Part shown: one piece after another, positions 21,114 to 29,199 of the stretch
Layout: the number at the start of each line of letters is the position of its first letter
How positions within the stretch are numbered: position 1 is the first letter of the stretch
DNA from: Anaerolineaceae bacterium
GTDB lineage: Bacteria > Chloroflexota > Anaerolineae > Aggregatilineales > Phototrophicaceae
DNA: 64,000 nt
Direction: 5' to 3'
Assembly (NCBI GenBank): GCA_007693385.1
Contig: REDR01000055.1
Span: forward strand, 62,001 to 126,000
The notes under the pieces: generated by a model
Told to the model about the DNA's origin: nothing
The model's database searches: none
What the model saw: only the letters and a program-made list of their open reading frames with translations
Position numbers and translations under genes: made by a program

Positions 21114-21173
21114 CTACCGGTCAAAGGGTGATGCTAACTTAACAGTAAGGTCGGTAAGGCCATCTTCAGCCAT
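21114..21173 (-). CDS. possible 19-residue small frame upstream of leuA
   Basis: In the ilvC-leuA gap, ATG at 21173 opens a 19-codon frame ending in TAG, with a purine-rich AAAGGGGG about 8 nt upstream. It holds three Leu codons in its middle (L-T-D-L-T-V-K-L). Unlike the operon-head leader it has no dense run of regulatory codons and I find no following terminator. It may be a translated spacer or chance. Confidence 0.25.
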   Translation of the reverse strand: MAEDGLTDLTVKLASPFDR

Positions 21174-21221
21174 CGCACATCACCCCCTTTCCGGCATTCG
21201 GTACGTCATCATCAGGCATGT

Positions 21222-22232
21222 TTACGACTCCTGCTTGATCTTCTTGGCATTCAAGAACGGCATCAAATCGCGCAGATTCACGCCGACATCTTCCAGCAAC
21301 AGGTCATGTTCACGCTGACGGCGGGCGCGGAAGTTGGGCGTGCCGTCTTCATTCTCTTTGATCCAATCACGGGCGAACGTGCCATCCTGAATGCGCTGTA
21401 GCACGTCGGCCATCTCCTCTTTGACGGCATCCTCAAAGCGATCACCGACCACATAGCCGCCATATTCTGCCGTCTCGCTGACGCTATACCACATATAGCT
21501 GAGGCCGCCCTCATACATCAGATCGACGATCAGCTTTAGCTCGTGCAGACATTCAAAATATGCGACTTCCGGCTGATAACCGGCTTTGACCAGCGTCTCG
21601 AAGCCAGCACGGACGAGTGCGGTCACGCCGCCACATAGTACCGACTGCTCGCCGAACAAGTCCGTTTCCGTCTCTTCTTTGAACGTGGTCTCGATCACAC
21701 CGGCACGGGTACACCCTATCGCCTTCGCATAAGCCAGCGCACGGTTTTTCGCCTCGCCTGTCGTGTCGCGCTCGACGGCAATCAAACCGGGGACGCCCGA
21801 ACCTTCTTGATACAGTTCGCGCACGCGATGCCCGGGGCTCTTCGGCGCGATCATCGCCACATCGACATTTTCCGGCGGCTGAATCGTCTTGTAATGGATG
21901 TTAAATCCGTGCGAGAACATCAACATCGCGCCCGCTTTAAGGTTATCGGCGACGTGATCGGCGTAGATTTTCGGCATCTTGGTATCCGGCGTCAGCAACA
22001 TCACGATATCTGCCGCTTTGGTCGCTTCGGCCACAGACGCCACCTTCAAACCCTCCGCTTCAACCTTAGCGCGACTTCTGCTCCCTTCGTGCAGGCCGAC
22101 GATCACATTACAGCCGCTTTCATGAGCATTCAGCGCGTGCGCGTGCCCCTGACTACCGTAGCCAATCACCGCAATCGTCTTGCCTTCTAACACCGACAGG
22201 TCAGCGTCTTTGTCGTAGTACATCACAGCCAT
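21222..22232 (-). CDS. ilvC: ketol-acid reductoisomerase
   Basis: A 336-residue class I (short) KARI that isomerises and reduces acetolactate or acetohydroxybutyrate. The N-terminal Rossmann domain has [19 protein letters not shown] and the cofactor loop [16 protein letters not shown], in which the basic and Ser residues indicate NADPH. The knotted helical domain shows [15 protein letters not shown], the Mg-binding D/E in [14 protein letters not shown], and [19 protein letters not shown]. The start is ATG at 22232 with AAGGGG upstream. The gene is in the ilvE-ilvB-ilvN-ilvC-leu operon, 82 bp after ilvN with a hairpin in between. Confidence 0.97.
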   Translation of the reverse strand: MAVMYYDKDADLSVLEGKTIAVIGYGSQGHAHALNAHESGCNVIVGLHEGSRSRAKVEAEGLKVASVAEATKAADIVMLLTPDTKMPKIYADHVADNLKAGAMLMFSHGFNIHYKTIQPPENVDVAMIAPKSPGHRVRELYQEGSGVPGLIAVERDTTGEAKNRALAYAKAIGCTRAGVIETTFKEETETDLFGEQSVLCGGVTALVRAGFETLVKAGYQPEVAYFECLHELKLIVDLMYEGGLSYMWYSVSETAEYGGYVVGDRFEDAVKEEMADVLQRIQDGTFARDWIKENEDGTPNFRARRQREHDLLLEDVGVNLRDLMPFLNAKKIKQES

Positions 22233-22235
22233 CTA

Positions 22236-22310
22236 TCAATTCCCCTTCTTGCAAAAAGTCAAGTAAATAAACGGGGGTTGTTTTGAACCAACCCCCACGA
22301 GATCAAGCAT
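22236..22310 (-). CDS. possible 24-residue small frame between ilvN and ilvC
   Basis: ATG at 22310, 4 nt after the ilvN stop, opens a 24-codon frame that begins M-L-D-L-V-G-V-G and ends 3 nt before the ilvC ATG. The stem-loop at 22273-22296 lies inside it, so ribosomes here would disrupt that hairpin. It could be an internal leader controlling ilvC read-through, but the branched-chain codons are few. Speculative. Confidence 0.3.
   Translation of the reverse strand: MLDLVGVGSKQPPFIYLTFCKKGN
22273..22296 (-). terminator. stem-loop between ilvN and ilvC (weak or conditional terminator)
   Basis: On the minus strand GGGGGTTG (22296-22289) and CAACCCCC (22280-22273) form a perfect 8-bp stem with an 8-nt loop, followed by the T-rich but interrupted CGTTTATTTACTT. 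It could terminate part of the transcription, block 3' exonuclease or mark an RNA processing site so that ilvEBN and ilvC-leu are expressed at different levels. Confidence 0.5.
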
Positions 22311-22314
22311 ATTA

Positions 22315-22878
22315 TCAGATTAAAACGCCGTTAGAACCATTAGATTGATCGCCACGCACATTGACCGGTTCATACTGCGTGTCCTGAATACGGGTACCAC
22401 GCCCCATCGCTACTACGCCGGTGCGTACCATCTCCACGATTCCAATCGGGCGTAGCTGGTCGATGACAGTCTCGACGACGGCTGAACTAGCGGTCACTTC
22501 AACGATGGTGACTTCATGCCCCATATCGACGATACGCGCCGGATAGCGTTCACAGACTTCGGTCACATGATTATAGGCATCGGCGTTCTCCGTGCGGACT
22601 TTGACCAGCGCCAGATCGCGGCTGATATGCGGCTCATTAGACAAATACTTCACATCAATCACATTGACCAGCTTCTTGAGGTTCTCGACGATTTGCCGCA
22701 CGTCATTACGTTCCACATCAATGACGATGGTCATCCGCGAGACGTGCGCCTTGTGCGTCCGTCCGACGGTCAGACTATCCACGTTATAATTGCGCCGCCG
22801 GAACAGACTCGCCACGCGATTCAGCACGCCGGGCTTATTCTCGACCAGCGCGACCACTGTTTGCTTATTTTCGCTCAT
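22315..22878 (-). CDS. ilvN: acetolactate synthase small (regulatory) subunit
   Basis: A 187-residue ACT-domain protein that activates the catalytic subunit and confers valine feedback. The N-terminal ACT domain contains [22 protein letters not shown] and NVDSLTVG; the second half has [18 protein letters not shown] and the ALS_ss_C region. It overlaps ilvB upstream by 4 bp. Length is close to the typical 160-180. Confidence 0.96.
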   Translation of the reverse strand: MSENKQTVVALVENKPGVLNRVASLFRRRNYNVDSLTVGRTHKAHVSRMTIVIDVERNDVRQIVENLKKLVNVIDVKYLSNEPHISRDLALVKVRTENADAYNHVTEVCERYPARIVDMGHEVTIVEVTASSAVVETVIDQLRPIGIVEMVRTGVVAMGRGTRIQDTQYEPVNVRGDQSNGSNGVLI

Positions 22879-24581
22879 ACCGTTTGAACCTCTCCGGGTT
22901 TGGGACGACGGATCATCTTATCCAGATCAGCGCCAGTCGGCACCATCGGATACACAATATCTTCTTTTTGCACCACATACTCAATCAGCACCGGGCCATC
23001 CACGCTACGCGCAAATTCTACGGACTCCGCCACCTGCTCACGGTTGGTCACGCGCATCGCCGGTATGCCGAACGCCTCCGCCAGTTTACAGAAATCAGGG
23101 CTGACCATCGGCGTCGCGTGATAGCGCTCTTCATAGAACATCTCTTGCCACTGCCGCACCATGCCCAGAAAGCCGTTGTTGATGATGGCGATATTCACGT
23201 TGATACGTTCTTGAACCGCCGTTGCTAGCTCACACATCGTCATCTGGAAACCGCCATCGCCGACAATCGCCCAGACTTCTTCTTCCGGCTTGCCGAACTT
23301 CGCGCCGATAGCCGCCGGAAAGCCGAAGCCCATCGTCCCCAGACCGCCACTGGTCAACATCGTGGACGGGCGACGATGCGGGTAATATTGCGCTTCGATC
23401 ATCTGATGCTGGCCGACATCGGTCACGGTGAGCGCCTCGCCGCCGGTATGATGCCACAGGTCATTGATAACCTGCGCCGCCAGCATTCCCTCGCCGTTGT
23501 ATGTCTTGAGGATGTCGCGCTCGTCACAATCTTCCTGCCATTCGCGGATTTGCCCCATCCATGCCTGATGAGCGCCCGCCTCCACGCCGGGCAAAAGCTG
23601 GTCGATGACCGTCCGCAAATCTCCGGCGATGCCAACATCTACTTTGACGTTTTTATTCAATTCTGACGGGTCAATATCGACGTGTATCTTCTTTGCATTC
23701 GGGGCGTATGTCTTGAGGTTGCCAGTCACTCGATCATCAAAGCGCATCCCCAACGCGATCAGCAAATCGGCGTTCTGGATAGCATTATTCGATGTGGCCG
23801 TGCCGTGCATCCCCATCATCCCCAATGATAGCGGATGATCTTCGGGTAGGCCGCCCTTGCCCAGCAAGGTCAACGTCACCGGAATCTGACCGCGTTCGGC
23901 TAGCTCGCGTAGTTGCGTCGTTGCACCGGACATCAAAATACCATGTCCGGCCAGAATAAGCGGGCGCTCCGCCTCGTTAATCAGCCTGCAAGCCGCCGCC
24001 ACATCCTCAGCATCGGCGACCAGATTCGGCTGGTATCCGGGTAAGACGACATCATATTCAGGATAAACGAAATCGATCTTCTCATTCTGTATATCTTTTG
24101 GAATATCAATCAACACCGGCCCTTGCCTGCCGGAGCGAGCGACGTGGAACGCCTCTTTGATCGTGTATGCCAATTCGTGAATATCGGACACCAGATAGTT
24201 ATGCTTGGTCACCGGCAACGTGACGCCGGTCACGTCAGTCTCTTGAAAGGCATCCGTGCCGATGGCGGGACGCGGCACCTGTCCGGTGATCGCCACAACC
24301 GGCACCGAGTCCATCATCGCCGTCGCCAGACCGGTTACGAGGTTCGTCGCGCCCGGCCCACTGGTTGCAATACACACCCCAACTTTGCCGGTTGCCCGTG
24401 CGTACCCATCCGCCATGTGCGAAGCGCCCTGCTCGTGGCGTACCAGTACATGGTGAATCTGCGGATACTTGGTCATCGCGTCATAAGTCGGTAAAATCGC
24501 GCCACCGGGATAGCCGAACATCACGTCCACGCCCTCCCGCAACAGACACTCCATGACGATTTCCGAACCACTTAGTAACAT
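22875..24581 (-). CDS. ilvB: acetolactate synthase large (catalytic) subunit
   Basis: A 568-residue ThDP/FAD enzyme making acetolactate and acetohydroxybutyrate. The catalytic Glu lies in [21 protein letters not shown] contacts around GHGILMSGA and GMHGTATSN, and the ThDP-Mg motif is [18 protein letters not shown] followed by [18 protein letters not shown] precedes the ATG at 24581. It is the second gene of the operon, 36 bp after ilvE, translationally coupled to ilvN. Confidence 0.97.
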   Translation of the reverse strand: MLLSGSEIVMECLLREGVDVMFGYPGGAILPTYDAMTKYPQIHHVLVRHEQGASHMADGYARATGKVGVCIATSGPGATNLVTGLATAMMDSVPVVAITGQVPRPAIGTDAFQETDVTGVTLPVTKHNYLVSDIHELAYTIKEAFHVARSGRQGPVLIDIPKDIQNEKIDFVYPEYDVVLPGYQPNLVADAEDVAAACRLINEAERPLILAGHGILMSGATTQLRELAERGQIPVTLTLLGKGGLPEDHPLSLGMMGMHGTATSNNAIQNADLLIALGMRFDDRVTGNLKTYAPNAKKIHVDIDPSELNKNVKVDVGIAGDLRTVIDQLLPGVEAGAHQAWMGQIREWQEDCDERDILKTYNGEGMLAAQVINDLWHHTGGEALTVTDVGQHQMIEAQYYPHRRPSTMLTSGGLGTMGFGFPAAIGAKFGKPEEEVWAIVGDGGFQMTMCELATAVQERINVNIAIINNGFLGMVRQWQEMFYEERYHATPMVSPDFCKLAEAFGIPAMRVTNREQVAESVEFARSVDGPVLIEYVVQKEDIVYPMVPTGADLDKMIRRPKPGEVQTV

Positions 24582-24617
24582 CAGCCTAGCTCCTTAAAAC
24601 TCAAAACAATACAACGC

Positions 24618-25544
24618 TTACGATTGACGGGCATAACTCAACCAGCCGTGACGGTCTGGCTTTTTGCCGGATGTAATATCGAAGAAATCTTGCTGAACAG
24701 CCTTACAGACCGGGCCGGGCTTACCCTCCCCGATTGGCAGGCGATCTACCGAGCGAATCGGCGTGATCTCGGCGGCGGTGCCGGTGAAGAACAACTCATC
24801 AGCCAGATAAAGCATATCACGGGCGATCTGCTGGAAGCGGACTTCGTAGCCGAAATCCGCGAGTAACGTCAGCACCGTGTCGCGGGTGATCCCCATAAGA
24901 ATAGACGCCCAGTTGCCCGGCGTATAAACCACGCCATCTTTTACCAGAAATAGATTTTCGCCCGCGCCTTCGCTGACGTAGCCGTAAATGTCCAGCCCGA
25001 TACCCTCGACAAAGCCGTTATCGCGGGCTTCCATCGTGATGAATTGGCTGTTGATATATTGCCCGCCGATTTTCGCCAGCGAAGCGCCGGTATCTGGCGC
25101 CAACCGCCGCCACGAACTGACCTGCACATCAACGCCTTCTTCGACGGCTTCGTTGCCGAGATAGCGCCCCCATTCCATCGCCATGATGTAGACTTCCGTC
25201 GGCGTTGAGCGTCCCTCTAAGCCGAGCGCTCCCGCACCCCGAAACACCACAGGCCGGATATAAGCCGAGTCAAAACCGTTACGGTCAATCAATTCTAAGA
25301 TGGCGCTATCTAATTCGTCGGACGTATACGGCTGTTCAATGCGAGCGATGCGACAACCGTCAATCAAGCGCTTGGTATGTGGCGTTAAACGGAATACAGC
25401 CGGGCCGTCGGGCGTCGCATAGGCGCGGATGCCTTCAAATACGCTGGAACCATAGTGCAGTGCATGTGTGGTTACGTGTACGTTCGCATCTTCCCAGTCA
25501 ATGAATTGCCCGTTGTGCCAGACATATTTTTTACTCATCTTCAA
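24618..25544 (-). CDS. ilvE: branched-chain amino acid aminotransferase
   Basis: A 308-residue fold-type IV PLP enzyme for the last step of Ile, Leu and Val synthesis. Visible features are VWHNGQFIDWEDANVHVTTH (family start), HYGSSVFEGIRAY, the PLP lysine in GASLAKIGGQYINSQ, and EGAGENLFLVKDG. D-amino-acid transaminases share the fold, but the GSSVFEGIR motif and operon position indicate IlvE. It is the first structural gene behind the Ile/Leu/Val-rich leader and attenuator at 25572-25809. Confidence 0.96.
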   Translation of the reverse strand: MKMSKKYVWHNGQFIDWEDANVHVTTHALHYGSSVFEGIRAYATPDGPAVFRLTPHTKRLIDGCRIARIEQPYTSDELDSAILELIDRNGFDSAYIRPVVFRGAGALGLEGRSTPTEVYIMAMEWGRYLGNEAVEEGVDVQVSSWRRLAPDTGASLAKIGGQYINSQFITMEARDNGFVEGIGLDIYGYVSEGAGENLFLVKDGVVYTPGNWASILMGITRDTVLTLLADFGYEVRFQQIARDMLYLADELFFTGTAAEITPIRSVDRLPIGEGKPGPVCKAVQQDFFDITSGKKPDRHGWLSYARQS

Positions 25545-25571
25545 AACCTTTCATTGAGAAATAATATCTAC

Positions 25572-25602
25572 AAAAAAAGCCTCCCGTTCTTGGGAGGCTT
25601 TT
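25572..25602 (-). terminator. ilv leader: attenuator terminator of the ilv-leu operon
   Basis: On the minus strand GCCTCCC (25598-25592) and GGGAGGC (25585-25579) form the core of a stem that extends to 11 bp with flanking AAAA/TTTT and has a 6-nt loop, followed by seven T (25578-25572). It sits 28 nt before the ilvE start and downstream of the leader frame, so it decides whether RNA polymerase enters the nine-gene operon. Confidence 0.92.
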
Positions 25603-25647
25603 CCGAAGTTTTGTAACCAAGTTACACTGCGCAATCAGCTCCCAAGA
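25588..25647 (-). promoter_or_regulatory. antiterminator pairing of the ilv-leu attenuator
   Basis: TCTTGGGAG (minus strand, 25647-25639), beginning one nucleotide after the leader stop codon, is a perfect 9-nt complement of CTCCCAAGA (25596-25588), which forms the 5' arm and loop of the terminator. The two pairings exclude each other. A ribosome at the leader stop codon would cover the first strand and allow termination. One stalled in the Ile/Leu/Val run would leave it free and allow read-through. Confidence 0.85.
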
Positions 25648-25648
25648 C

Positions 25649-25738
25649 TTATAACCCGTCGTTAATAATAAGGACGAGTACAAGTACGTCTACAATAATG
25701 TCTACGTTGGTTTCGGGAAGGTGATTACTGCTTGTCAT
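25649..25738 (-). CDS. ilvL: ilv-leu operon leader peptide (29 residues)
   Basis: ATG at 25738, TAA at 25651-25649. Residues 12-25 read V-D-I-I-V-D-V-L-V-L-V-L-I-I: twelve branched-chain residues in fourteen positions, with another Leu as the last residue. Codons are mixed (GTA, GTC, ATT, CTT, CTC, TTA), so shortage of any one of the three charged tRNAs could stall ribosomes. An in-frame TAA two codons upstream fixes this as the first possible ATG; its ribosome-binding site is poor (AATAAG). Peptides of this composition precede ilv operons of enterobacteria. Too short for automatic gene callers. Confidence 0.88.
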   Translation of the reverse strand: MTSSNHLPETNVDIIVDVLVLVLIINDGL

Positions 25739-25780
25739 ATCGACTTATTCGCATTTCGCAATTTTTGACCTATGCAGGAT

Positions 25781-25809
25781 AGCTTAACGGCGTTTTTGAT
25801 TTCTGTCAA
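25781..25809 (-). promoter_or_regulatory. promoter of the ilv-leu operon
   Basis: On the minus strand TTGACA (25809-25804), a 17-bp spacer and TAAGCT (25786-25781). The expected transcript starts near 25774, giving a 5' region of about 36 nt before the leader ATG and about 230 nt before ilvE. Confidence 0.7.
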
Positions 25810-25839
25810 CTAATCACGTACAAAACTATCAAGTTCGGA

Positions 25840-25862
25840 CACAATGACCGCGACTCATTGTG
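25840..25862 (-). terminator. inverted repeat after argH (weak terminator?)
   Basis: CACAATGA and TCATTGTG form a perfect 8-bp stem around a 7-nt loop just past the argH stop and before the ilv promoter. There is no T run directly after it, so termination would be weak or factor-assisted; it may instead be an operator. It marks the border between the arg and ilv-leu operons. Confidence 0.4.
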
Positions 25863-25875
25863 CAACAAACACAAC

Positions 25876-27255
25876 TCACACGCTAAAATCACGCATCCAT
25901 GCCCGCGCACGGTCAATCTGCTGGCGCACCGCTACCGGCGCGGTGCCGCCATCGGCCACACGCCGCCCCATAGCGCGGTCAAAGTCCAGCCACTCGAAGA
26001 CATCCGCCCCGAAGGATGGATGTGCCGCTTGATAATCTTGCAGGCTCAAATCGTTGAACGAACACGCCCGTTCCGCGCATAGATGCACGATGCCGCCGAT
26101 GACGTGGTGAGCTTGCCGGAACGGTAGTCCCTTGTCAACCAGATAATCGGCCAATTCCGTCGCCAGTAATTCCCCACCCAGACTATCGCGCATCCGTTGC
26201 GGGTTCAACTTCAGCGTGCTGATGATGGCGGTCAGCACCGGAAGCAGATCGCTGAGCGTATCCACACCGGCGAAGATCGGCTCTTTATCTTCCTGCAAAT
26301 CCTTGTTGTAACCACTCGGTAAACCTTTGAGCGTGGTCAGCAGGCCGGTCAGCAAGCCGACCAACCGGCCACTTTTGGCGCGGGCTAATTCCATCGGGTC
26401 GGCGTTGCGCTTCTGCGGCATCAGGCTAGAGCCGGTACTATAGCGATCATCCAGCGTGACGAAGCCGAAAGCCGGATTGCTGTACAGGATCAAGTCCTCA
26501 GCGAAGCGGCTCAGATGCACGCCGGTCATCGTCAGCGCGTACAGCGTATCGGTCACGAAGTCACGATCACTGACCGCATCCAGACTATTCTCCGCGATAG
26601 CGCGGAAGCCAAGCTCGGCGGCCATCCAGACACGATCTACCGCGAACGGTGAGCCGGCCAGCGCTCCGGAGCCAAGCGGCAGAACCGCGCTACGGTCATA
26701 CGCATCGCGCAGGCGCTGACGATCTCGCGTCAGCATCCAGAAGAAGCTCATCAGCCAGTGTGCGGTAGAAATCGGCTGGGCTGGCTGGAGATGCGTATAG
26801 CCGGGCATCACTGTCTCGGTATGCTCGGCAGATTGCGCGATGAGCGCGGTCTGCATATCGGCTAACAGGCCGTCGATATACCGGATCGCCCGCATGACCC
26901 ACAATCGAAAATCCGTAGCGACCTGATCGTTACGGCTACGTCCGGTGTGTAATTTGCCGCCCACCTCACCGACGATCTCCGTCAAGCGACGCTCGACGGC
27001 GGTGTGGATGTCTTCATCACCTTCCGCCAGCACGAAATCGCCGCTTTCAAACTCAGCGCGTACCTGCTTCAATCCGGCCTGTATGGTCTGCGCCTCTTCC
27101 GGAGTCAGCACGCCAGCACGCGCCAACGCCCCCGCATAGACGATGCTACCTTCGATGTCTTCCGCGTAGAAGCGGCGGTCAAAGCCGATGCTATCATTCA
27201 GTTTCCGCAACAGGTCATCCGGTTGTTGACTGAAGCGCCCACCCCATAAAGCCAT
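25876..27255 (-). CDS. argH: argininosuccinate lyase
   Basis: A 459-residue member of the fumarase/aspartase superfamily that splits argininosuccinate into arginine and fumarate. Seen are the start LWGGRFSQQPD, DEDIHTAVERRLTEIVG, KLHTGRSRNDQVATD, GYTHLQPAQPIS and the superfamily signature GSSLMPQKRNADP containing the mobile catalytic Ser. Length is typical. It follows argG by 23 bp on the same strand and is therefore under the Arg-rich leader upstream of argG. Confidence 0.97.
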   Translation of the reverse strand: MALWGGRFSQQPDDLLRKLNDSIGFDRRFYAEDIEGSIVYAGALARAGVLTPEEAQTIQAGLKQVRAEFESGDFVLAEGDEDIHTAVERRLTEIVGEVGGKLHTGRSRNDQVATDFRLWVMRAIRYIDGLLADMQTALIAQSAEHTETVMPGYTHLQPAQPISTAHWLMSFFWMLTRDRQRLRDAYDRSAVLPLGSGALAGSPFAVDRVWMAAELGFRAIAENSLDAVSDRDFVTDTLYALTMTGVHLSRFAEDLILYSNPAFGFVTLDDRYSTGSSLMPQKRNADPMELARAKSGRLVGLLTGLLTTLKGLPSGYNKDLQEDKEPIFAGVDTLSDLLPVLTAIISTLKLNPQRMRDSLGGELLATELADYLVDKGLPFRQAHHVIGGIVHLCAERACSFNDLSLQDYQAAHPSFGADVFEWLDFDRAMGRRVADGGTAPVAVRQQIDRARAWMRDFSV

Positions 27256-27278
27256 GAATTTCTGTCTCCCTATCGTGA

Positions 27279-28541
27279 TTAGTCGCGCTTGAACTTCGAG
27301 TAGTCCGGTTTACGATACCGGCTCTTGCCGCCGCCGTCGATATTGAGCAACGCCTCAACTTTCATCGGCAAGCCGAACAAATGAATGAATCCCTCCGCAT
27401 CTTGCTGATTATAGACATCTTCTTCACCAAACGATGCGAAGTCCTCACGATACAGGCTATAATTGCTCTGGCGTCCGGCAATGATGATATTGCCTTTGTA
27501 CAGCTTAAGGCGCACCACACCGGTGACTTGCTCCTGCGTCACCTCCACAAAAGCGTCTAACGCTTCGCGCAGGCGCGTGTACCACATCCCGTTATACACC
27601 AGCTCCGCGTACTTGACGGATACAAAATCCTTGAAATGCATGGTGTGTTTATCCATGCAAATACTTTCTAGCGCCTGATGCGCCCGCAGTAGCAAGGTTC
27701 CGGCGGGCGTTTCGTAAACGCCATGACTTTTCATGCCAACCAGCCGATTTTCCACGATGTCGGCGCGGCCAACCGCATGTTTACCGGCTAACCGATTCAG
27801 CGCCCGATACAGCGCGACGGGCGCCATCGCTTCGCCGTTAACGCTGACCGGCCGCCCCTTCTCGAAGCCGATTTCCACATATTCCGGTTCATCAGGCGCG
27901 GCTTCCGGGCTGACGGTCAGCTTGAACATCGCCTCTTCCGGTTCATTCCACGGGTCTTCCAGCAAGCCGCCCTCATGACTCATGTGAAAGATATTGCGGT
28001 CACGGCTGTAGATGTCTCTTTCGGTCTGCGCTACCGGAATCCCGTAGCGGGTGGCATAGGCCAGCGCATCCTCGCGGCTACGAATATCCCATTCGCGCCA
28101 CGGGGCGATGGTCTTTAGTTTGGGGTTAAGCGCCATCGTGGTCAACTCAAAGCGCACTTGATCGTTTCCCTTGCCGGTGCAACCATGCGCGACGGCATCC
28201 GCGCCTTCGGCCTCCGCGATTTCGACCATGTGCTTGGCGATCAAAGGCCGCGCGAACGATGTACCCAGCAGATAATCGCGCTCGTAGATCGCGCCCGCCT
28301 GCATCGTCGGGAACACAAAATCTTCTAAGAATTCTTCCTGTAAATCGCGGATGTACAACTTTTGAGCGCCGGAGGCCAACGCCTTCTCCTCTAGGCCGTC
28401 CAATTCGTCATCCTGCCCTAGATCAGCCGTGAAGCAGATCACTTCACAGCCGTAATGCTCCTTGAGCCAGGGCACGATGACCGATGTATCCAGCCCGCCG
28501 CTATACGCCAGAACCACCTTACCAACTTTCTCACCTGCCAT
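27279..28541 (-). CDS. argG: argininosuccinate synthase
   Basis: A 420-residue ATP-dependent enzyme joining citrulline and aspartate. The PP-loop [11 protein letters not shown] lies at the N-terminus, followed by [30 protein letters not shown] and [15 protein letters not shown]. The frame is open 48 codons further upstream, but that extension would run through the leader terminator. The start at ATG 28541 is chosen because a strong GAGGAGG lies at 28559-28553 and the family start follows directly. First gene of argG-argH. Confidence 0.96.
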   Translation of the reverse strand: MAGEKVGKVVLAYSGGLDTSVIVPWLKEHYGCEVICFTADLGQDDELDGLEEKALASGAQKLYIRDLQEEFLEDFVFPTMQAGAIYERDYLLGTSFARPLIAKHMVEIAEAEGADAVAHGCTGKGNDQVRFELTTMALNPKLKTIAPWREWDIRSREDALAYATRYGIPVAQTERDIYSRDRNIFHMSHEGGLLEDPWNEPEEAMFKLTVSPEAAPDEPEYVEIGFEKGRPVSVNGEAMAPVALYRALNRLAGKHAVGRADIVENRLVGMKSHGVYETPAGTLLLRAHQALESICMDKHTMHFKDFVSVKYAELVYNGMWYTRLREALDAFVEVTQEQVTGVVRLKLYKGNIIIAGRQSNYSLYREDFASFGEEDVYNQQDAEGFIHLFGLPMKVEALLNIDGGGKSRYRKPDYSKFKRD

Positions 28542-28560
28542 GTTTTTTTGATCCTCCTCA

Positions 28561-28593
28561 AAAATATAAAACCCCGAAGCGATTGCTCGGGGT
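28561..28593 (-). terminator. attenuator terminator of argGH
   Basis: On the minus strand ACCCCGA (28593-28587) pairs with TCGGGGT (28577-28571), with a possible inner GC-rich extension, followed by TTTATATTTT (28570-28561). It ends only 2 nt before the argG Shine-Dalgarno sequence, so it lies between the leader peptide and the structural genes. Confidence 0.85.
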
Positions 28594-28669
28594 CTGCTTG
28601 TCTGTGATAAGCGTCGCGCTTCATCCAGCGCATGGACACGCCAAGACCCCGTACATATGAAAAGTACGG
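28588..28669 (-). promoter_or_regulatory. argGH attenuator: alternative 1:2 and 2:3 pairings
   Basis: Strand 1, CCGTAC (28669-28664), includes part of the last Arg codon and pairs with strand 2, GTACGG (28654-28649), 6 bp with a 9-nt loop. Strand 2 also provides CGGGGTCT (28651-28644), a perfect 8-nt complement of strand 3, AGACCCCG (28595-28588), which is the 5' arm of the terminator. A ribosome stalled at the Arg codons would cover strand 1, so 2:3 forms and blocks the terminator. With ample Arg-tRNA the ribosome leaves, 1:2 forms, and the terminator folds. This is the trp-attenuator logic. Confidence 0.83.
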
Positions 28670-28719
28670 CGACGACGGCGCTCATGGCGGCTTTCGCTAT
28701 AGTCTACGCTTACGTTCAT
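28621..28719 (-). CDS. argGH leader peptide (32 residues, Arg-rich)
   Basis: ATG at 28719, TGA at 28623-28621. Residues 11-18 read R-H-E-R-R-R-R-R (codons CGC and CGT), six Arg in eight positions; the rest of the peptide has none. The frame ends 80 nt before the argG start, upstream of the terminator. The predicted promoter puts +1 at the ATG itself, so the peptide is probably translated from a leaderless mRNA; there is no ribosome-binding site. An upstream in-frame ATG at 28731 overlaps the -10 box and is unlikely. Regulatory role inferred from codon content and RNA pairings. Confidence 0.82.
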   Translation of the reverse strand: MNVSVDYSESRHERRRRRTFHMYGVLACPCAG

Positions 28720-28726
28720 GCGCCCA

Positions 28727-28754
28727 AGCATAGCGCGGGAAGATGATTTTTCAA
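28727..28754 (-). promoter_or_regulatory. promoter of argGH
   Basis: On the minus strand TTGAAA (28754-28749), 16-bp spacer, TATGCT (28732-28727). Seven nucleotides (TGGGCGC) separate the -10 from the leader ATG at 28719, so transcription is expected to start at or next to the A of that ATG. Confidence 0.65.
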
Positions 28755-28820
28755 TGCCTAAACCATACGAAAGCAGATACAAAGTTGCACAAACCGAGTC
28801 CACCTCACCCTAAAACAATG

Positions 28821-28850
28821 TTGGAATATTTACGCGAACCCCGCTACAAT
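28821..28850 (+). promoter_or_regulatory. promoter of the 101-residue protein gene
   Basis: TTGGAA (28821-28826), 18-bp spacer, TACAAT (28845-28850), 43 bp upstream of the ATG at 28894 and divergent from the argGH promoter, whose -35 lies about 65 bp away. Confidence 0.6.
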
Positions 28851-28893
28851 TTACGCATGGCAAGGTCATCAAGAATTAGGAAAGCTAATTATC

Positions 28894-29199
28894 ATGGATA
28901 AAGTCGAGATACTGAAAAAACGTGACGAAAAGACAATCCCCCACCTGAAGCAATATGCGCCGGTGTGGATTGTGGATGAAGTCGTGATGGAAGAAGAGGA
29001 CGCGGTGCAGTTCAACGTCGTGTTCCGTCACAACCGCTACCAATGGGTGAATCGCCGCTATCGTTACGACGGCTTTAACAACGTGCTATACCACAAAGGC
29101 CAGCGCGTCATCAGCGAAGATGAAGCCGTCGATGTGCAGGAGCAAGACGCTTATATTTCCACGATTATCGAAGACACACCTAACGCTTACGGCGGTTAG
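28894..29199 (+). CDS. conserved-looking small soluble protein of unknown function
   Basis: A 101-residue, charged, probably cytoplasmic protein, rich in Asp, Glu and aromatic residues (HNRYQWVNRRYRYDGFNN in the middle). AGGAAAG precedes the ATG and a good promoter lies upstream, so it is very likely real. It is divergent from argGH and its 3' end overlaps the convergent glycosyltransferase gene by 20 bp. I recognise no family; no signal peptide, metal-binding Cys or membrane segment is present. Confidence 0.7.
   Translation: MDKVEILKKRDEKTIPHLKQYAPVWIVDEVVMEEEDAVQFNVVFRHNRYQWVNRRYRYDGFNNVLYHKGQRVISEDEAVDVQEQDAYISTIIEDTPNAYGG

Noticed and set aside
25545-25780. T-box riboswitch before ilvE
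   Set aside because: No T-box bulge consensus or specifier-loop architecture is seen; the leader frame and simple alternative hairpins explain the region better.
28542-28685. 48-codon N-terminal extension of argG
   Set aside because: It would read through the terminator hairpin; the strong GAGGAGG and family start fit ATG 28541.
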